A stretch of 64,000 nt of DNA from assembly GCF_002234915.1 (NCBI RefSeq), contig NZ_NEWD01000021.1, positions 1 through 64,000 on the forward strand. Reading direction: 5' to 3'. The notes under the pieces are model-generated. The model saw only the letters and a program-made list of their open reading frames with translations, ran no database searches and was not told the DNA's origin. Source of the DNA: Bifidobacterium vansinderenii. GTDB lineage: Bacteria > Actinomycetota > Actinomycetes > Actinomycetales > Bifidobacteriaceae. The position numbers were made by a program, and so were the translations under genes. Position 1 is the stretch's first letter. The number at the start of each line of letters is the position of its first letter. Shown piece by piece: positions 60,322 to 64,000 of this stretch.

Positions 60322-60392
60322 TGTGTACCGGTTTTGTGTACCGGTTAACAAGCGTTGATTAGAGTATGCCACGCTTATGTGTACCGGTCAAC
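60322..60392. promoter_or_regulatory. Three TGTGTACCGGT operators
   Basis: TGTGTACCGGTT (60322), TTGTGTACCGGTTAAC (60334-60349) and ATGTGTACCGGTCAAC (60377-60392), same orientation. The third covers the promoter -35, the others lie just downstream of the start point. ACCGGTTAAC also occurs inverted upstream of the LacI gene (62049). Confidence 0.75.
60363..60391 (-). promoter_or_regulatory. Predicted promoter of the transporter operon
   Basis: Reading the minus strand, TTGACC (60391-60386), 17 nt, CATACT (60368-60363). Start point near 60355, leader about 150 nt. Confidence 0.7.
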
Positions 60393-60500
60393 TAACGTTC
60401 ACCACGGCGTGTCGTTGATGCGGCTGGACGTGCCGAGAGGAGGTGGGGTGTGTGGCTGGGTGTGTGGGATGGGGCTATGGGTGTGGCTGGGTGCTTTTGA

Positions 60501-60615
60501 TCCCTCCCTCAGTCGCGCTTTGCGTGCCAGCTCCCTCCCTAGGAGGGAGCACGGAGGAATTGCTGATGGCTTCCCCTTGAGGGGAAGCTGGCGGCCGAAG
60601 GCCGACTGATGAGGT
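60501..60615. repeat. Family A repeat next to family B repeat
   Basis: CCCTCCCTCAGTCGCGC ... GGAGGGAGCAC (60501-60551) followed by CTTCCCCTTGAGGGGAAGC ... ACTGATGAGGTG (60569-60615). Both families side by side show that they share one architecture. GACCGCAGGTCGAT hairpin words follow up to 60722. Confidence 0.87.
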
Positions 60616-60722
60616 GATCGCGGCCGAACGACCGCGGAATATACGGCATCGACCGCAGGTCGATCCGCTTCAATCGTCGACACCCTCCAAGCTTTGAAAT
60701 CCCGAGGGTTGTGAGCCTCTCG

Positions 60723-61946
60723 CTACGCCGCAGTGGAGCCGAACACCCGCAGCTGCGCGGGAATCTCCACCAGTTGCGCGGGGGAGGAGTCGCCGTCGTA
60801 GATGCGGGCGATGAGTCGCGCCGCCGCCGTGCGTCCCATGAGCACCGGGTCCTGATCCACGCAGGTGATGCCCGGTCCGCTGTACCGTGCCCAGCGCTTG
60901 GTGGCGAACGCGCACAGGCCCACCGTCGTGCCCACGCCATTCACCGTGCCGGTGCCGTTTGACGTACCGGTCTCATCCGCCGCGCTGGTGTCGTTCGACA
61001 CGTCCGTGCCGTTTGCCGTGCCGGTGCCGTTCGCCGCGCCGCGCTCAGCTCCGTCCCCGGACGGCTGATCATGCGCCTCGCTCAGATCGGCCAGCACGGC
61101 GAACACGTCGCACATCGCATCCTCGTTGTTGGCGAACACGCACACGCGCTCGTCGTGATGCGCGTCGAGGATCGCGCCCAGTCGCACGGCGAGTCCGCTC
61201 TCGTTGCCTGACGTGGTCCGTGCCGCGTCGTCCGTGCAGTTCCCGCCGTCGCGCGGCGAATCGGCGTACTCCAGCACCTCGCCGGCAAGATCGTGCCCGG
61301 CGAAGTAGTCGAGCGCCGCGTCGGCGCGCGCACGCCTGGTGGTGATTCCGTCGATCGTCTGTGTCACGAACACCACGTAGTCGTATCCACGGTCGTGCAC
61401 ATGATCAAGCATCGTATCCACCGCGCCGGCGTTGTCGGTCACAATGCAGTCGCACACCGGCGGCGTGATCATACGGTCGAGCAGCACGATCGGCGGATTG
61501 CCGGCCGTATTCGCGAACGTCGTCAGGAACTCGTCGTTGCCGCCCACGGTGTTGACGATCAGGCCATCCACTTGCGAATCCATCAGCGATTCGATGGCCG
61601 TGCGCTCCAGCTTCGGATCGTCGTCGGCGTCGCTGACCAGCAGCTGGATGCCACGCTCGCGGCACACGGACTGCATGCCCTTGAGCAGCTGCGAGCTGAA
61701 CGGGTTGCTGATGTTTGCGATCGTCACGCCGATCATGCGGCTGTTCGTGGCCTTGAGTCCCTGCGCCATCTTGTTCGGCCGGTAGTCGAGTTCCCTGATC
61801 ACCGTTTCGATGCGTGACCGCGTGTCGGCGGACATGTAGTCGTATTCGCCATGCAGATACCGCGAGATCGTGGTCTTGGACACGCCCACCGCGGCAGCCA
61901 CGTCGGCGATGCTGGGCTTGCGCTTTCCCTTCGTGGGGCGACTCAT
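60723..61946 (-). CDS. LacI-family repressor with low-complexity insert
   Basis: 407 residues. HTH at about 11-35 (PSIADVAAAVGVSKTTISRYLHG) and LacI sensor domain (MIGVTIANISNPFSSQLLKGM, SQVDGLIVNTVGG, PPIVLLDRMITPP, GITCVDQDPVLMG). Residues about 296-338 are an Asn-Gly-Thr-rich insert (AANGTGTANGTDVSNDTSA) that lengthens the protein to 407 from the usual 330-350. AAGGAGGTTTCGA precedes the ATG at 61946. It lies upstream of the transporter operon and shares its operator word, so it probably controls both that operon and itself. Confidence 0.9.
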   Translation of the reverse strand: MSRPTKGKRKPSIADVAAAVGVSKTTISRYLHGEYDYMSADTRSRIETVIRELDYRPNKMAQGLKATNSRMIGVTIANISNPFSSQLLKGMQSVCRERGIQLLVSDADDDPKLERTAIESLMDSQVDGLIVNTVGGNDEFLTTFANTAGNPPIVLLDRMITPPVCDCIVTDNAGAVDTMLDHVHDRGYDYVVFVTQTIDGITTRRARADAALDYFAGHDLAGEVLEYADSPRDGGNCTDDAARTTSGNESGLAVRLGAILDAHHDERVCVFANNEDAMCDVFAVLADLSEAHDQPSGDGAERGAANGTGTANGTDVSNDTSAADETGTSNGTGTVNGVGTTVGLCAFATKRWARYSGPGITCVDQDPVLMGRTAAARLIARIYDGDSSPAQLVEIPAQLRVFGSTAA

Positions 61947-62036
61947 TCGAAACCTCCTTGAATGCCGTGCCCGTGCGTGGATGCGGTCGGGCGCGGCGTC
62001 GGACACGCGGATGGGTGACCTGCATGATTTTCCGCT

Positions 62037-64000
62037 CTATACGGTTATGTTAACCGGTTTCTCCCCGGGTTGCAGATGTTTTGCGTCGTCGGTTGCGTCA
62101 TTGTCGTCCTTCTCGATGTCGTTCGTGCCATCGGCCGCGTAATCGGCCGCGTGGTCGAGCCGCATCAGCGGAATCGCGGCGACGATCACCGCGCCGAACG
62201 CCAGCGTCCACGTATATCGCGTCTGATGGCCGGGCAGCAGCATCAGCGTGAGGATCGTCAGCGCCCACGGCGCGAACAGCACCAGATTGCGTCGCCGATC
62301 CGCGCCCGCAAGACAGCACAACGCCAACGCGGTCAGCGGCACGAACACCACGTACGTGGCCTCGCTCATCAGGAACGATACGCCGGGCATGTGCGCGAGC
62401 GCCTTGTAGATCGCCGCGCCATACCGCTGCGGCAGCGACTTCTGTGCGCCGCGGTCGGTGCTGTGGTACTCCGGCAGGATCACGCGCTGCGGATGCTCGC
62501 TCTCCCAACCCCAACGCACATACCAGCCCTCGTCGTAATACGAACTCATCGTGAACGGATCGCGCAGCCATGGCACGGCATGCAGATAGTCGCCGACATG
62601 CGTGACGCCGAGTCGCGCCCACAGCAGCAGGAACCGCGTCGCATCGCCGGTCGTGGCGTTGCGGTCGTAGCAGCGGTCCTTGATCGTGTCGGCGCTGCCG
62701 ATCTCCCGATTGCGGTGCGGTTCGATCAGCAGATACCGGCGCAGCTGGCTCGTGGTGCAGACGTTCACCGCGTCGACCACGGCGCGGTCATCGGCGGACA
62801 GCAGCGAGCCGGTGTCAGTGTCGTTGTTGGTGCCGTCCGCTGGTTGCATGCCCGACGGATAGCCGTCATACTTCGCCACGACGTACAGCGTCTGCTGCAG
62901 CGGAATGCTGATCATCTCCTGACGTCCGCCCGGCGCCACATGCAGCAGCGGAAACACGATAGCCGTGATCACGCTCACCAGTGCAACCGGTATCACGGCA
63001 AGCGACAGCGAGAGCAGGCGGCGGCCGCGCAACGCCACGGCGAACACGAGAAACGACGCGGCGATGATCTCCATCGCGATCTTGCGCGTCTCCGCGCAGA
63101 TCACCGCCAGCACCACGATGCCGACGATCAGCCACGGGCCGGGGCGATCGCCCGCGCGGGCCCGGCGCACATACTCGATCATGAGCACCATGAGTAGCAG
63201 GAAGAACGGCATCGACGTGGTGTCCTTCACGATCGCCATGGCCGTGCGACCGAAGCAGGGCGTAAGGCCGACGAACGCGAGCGCGGCGGTACAGTATTGC
63301 CACGGCACTCGCATCATGCCGCCCAGATACGTGAGCGTCACCGCGAGTGCGGCGGCGATGGCCAGCGTCTGCAGCACGGCCAGCAGATACAGGCCCCAGC
63401 GCTCGCTGCCCATGGTCAGACCGAGCTGGTCGAAGAAACCGTAGATCACGGTGTCGAGCCATGGATGCTGGTCGTTCATGGTGGAGCCGAGGTCCACTGC
63501 ACGCGACGACGGATCCCACACGTATCCCGAACGCACCCACATGATCTGGGCGATTGTGTCGGCTGCGATGTTGACCGGCCACAGCAGGATCATCCACGGC
63601 AGCCAGCAGACGGTGATCAGGGTTGTCGCGACGGCGACGTTACGGGCGGAGAGGCGTTGGAACAGTGTGGAAAAGAATGTGCGGAGGCGTGATGGTTGCG
63701 GATGGTTGACGTTGGCGGGGAGGCGTCGATCATCGTTGAGGCGTGCGCGGGTTATGGCGTTCGTGGCCCAGGTGAGCAGCAGCGTCATGGCGGCGATGGT
63801 GAGCAGCGCGAATCCCGCATAGCGCAGCAGCATGAACAGGTGGAACCATATGGTCCGGTATTGCGGTGCCACGTAGGGGAGCGTAGGCGTGGCCTGCGGG
63901 GGAGCGTGGCGGCCGGCGTCGTAGTGGGCGGGGATGGTGAGCGAGAGGGCGAACGCCAGGCCGGTGACCGTGGCCCACGCGCGGGTGGTTCGGCTCGGTT
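62037..64000 (-). CDS. Large multi-pass membrane protein, 5' end cut by window
   Basis: About 653 residues are visible and the frame stays open to the window edge, so the internal GTG at 63872 is probably not the start: the upstream sequence encodes a hydrophobic helix (GLAFALSLTIP) and continues smoothly. Around 11-13 helices, with a large extracytoplasmic region rich in polar residues in the C-terminal half (about 400 onward). The pattern NVAVATTLITVCWLPWMI, NDQHPWLDTVIYG, GRTAMAIVKDTTSMPFFL resembles bifidobacterial DUF6020-type proteins and GT-C-like glycosyltransferase folds. Function unknown. Its end lies 90 nt before the LacI start. Confidence 0.72.
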   Translation of the reverse strand, partial: PSRTTRAWATVTGLAFALSLTIPAHYDAGRHAPPQATPTLPYVAPQYRTIWFHLFMLLRYAGFALLTIAAMTLLLTWATNAITRARLNDDRRLPANVNHPQPSRLRTFFSTLFQRLSARNVAVATTLITVCWLPWMILLWPVNIAADTIAQIMWVRSGYVWDPSSRAVDLGSTMNDQHPWLDTVIYGFFDQLGLTMGSERWGLYLLAVLQTLAIAAALAVTLTYLGGMMRVPWQYCTAALAFVGLTPCFGRTAMAIVKDTTSMPFFLLLMVLMIEYVRRARAGDRPGPWLIVGIVVLAVICAETRKIAMEIIAASFLVFAVALRGRRLLSLSLAVIPVALVSVITAIVFPLLHVAPGGRQEMISIPLQQTLYVVAKYDGYPSGMQPADGTNNDTDTGSLLSADDRAVVDAVNVCTTSQLRRYLLIEPHRNREIGSADTIKDRCYDRNATTGDATRFLLLWARLGVTHVGDYLHAVPWLRDPFTMSSYYDEGWYVRWGWESEHPQRVILPEYHSTDRGAQKSLPQRYGAAIYKALAHMPGVSFLMSEATYVVFVPLTALALCCLAGADRRRNLVLFAPWALTILTLMLLPGHQTRYTWTLAFGAVIVAAIPLMRLDHAADYAADGTNDIEKDDNDATDDAKHLQPGEKPVNITV
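62049..62058. promoter_or_regulatory. Probable autoregulatory operator of the LacI gene
   Basis: GTTAACCGGT, exact inverse of ACCGGTTAAC at 60340-60349, about 100 nt before the LacI start and inside the last codons of the upstream membrane protein gene. Confidence 0.5.

Noticed and set aside
62037-63872. Start of the last membrane protein at GTG 63872
   Set aside because: The frame continues upstream to the window edge and encodes another hydrophobic helix; no ribosome binding site precedes the GTG.
1-64000. Prophage, integrative element or toxin-antitoxin module
   Set aside because: No integrase, structural phage, relaxase or recognisable toxin gene is seen; gene content is metabolic and housekeeping.

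Overview
This is a GC-rich (about 60-65% G+C) actinobacterial chromosome segment that looks like Bifidobacterium. The basis is codon usage, strong purine-rich ribosome binding sites, the rpsO-pnp pair, a cytosolic PepC, an amylosucrase-type GH13, many LacI-type regulators, and a binding protein plus two permeases with no local ATPase. I cannot name the species from sequence alone. Both window ends cut genes: an AAA ATPase at the left and a large membrane protein at the right.

Region 1 (1-23 kb) is mostly housekeeping: GH13 amylosucrase-like enzyme under a LacI-type operator, AcpS, a DUF308 membrane protein, a MalY/PatB PLP enzyme, tRNA-Gly(TCC), rpsO, pnp with an Arg/Asp-rich tail, an aldo-keto reductase, a divergent MocR regulator and LysE exporter, a U32 peptidase-family protein overlapping a YfiH protein, IspD, a pyroglutamyl-peptidase homologue lacking its catalytic His, a DivIVA-like coiled-coil protein and PepC. 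Region 2 (23-35 kb): prs, two DAHP synthase paralogues either side of a GH78 alpha-L-rhamnosidase, an MTA/SAH nucleosidase, and a large cell-wall-anchored protein with two PAP2 phosphatase domains, framed by two near-identical repeat blocks of about 280 bp.

Region 3 (35-54.6 kb) is a carbohydrate locus: a DeoR-HTH/LacI-domain chimeric regulator, two convergent GH30 enzymes, a sugar ABC importer (lipoprotein and two permeases), a DUF624 protein, a GH59 enzyme, a LacI regulator and uxaC-uxuB-uxuA for glucuronate catabolism. None of the glycosidases has a signal peptide, which fits import of oligosaccharides followed by cytosolic hydrolysis. Rhamnosidase + GH30 + GH59 + glucuronate genes would fit rhamnose/glucuronate-capped beta-galactan (arabinogalactan-type) fragments; GH30 + GH59 alone would also fit cerebroside-like substrates. 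Both are inference.

Region 4 (54.6-64 kb): an intergenic stretch holding two degenerate tandem arrays, both with an exact 52-nt period, then a minus-strand operon (LacI regulator separately; GntP-like transporter, TIM-barrel isomerase, PfkB kinase, 3-hexulose-6-phosphate synthase, 6-phospho-3-hexuloisomerase). A ribulose-monophosphate module inside a sugar-uptake operon in a bifidobacterium is the most unusual metabolic feature. Its promoter carries three copies of a TGTGTACCGGT operator.

The intergenic regions carry four recurring palindromic repeat families. I label them A (CCCTCCCTCAGTC type), B (CACCTCATCCGTC type, including three long composite versions of about 145 bp), C (ACAGTCC-RG-TGGACTGT type) and D (long TATACCCAG hairpin plus ACCCA direct repeats).
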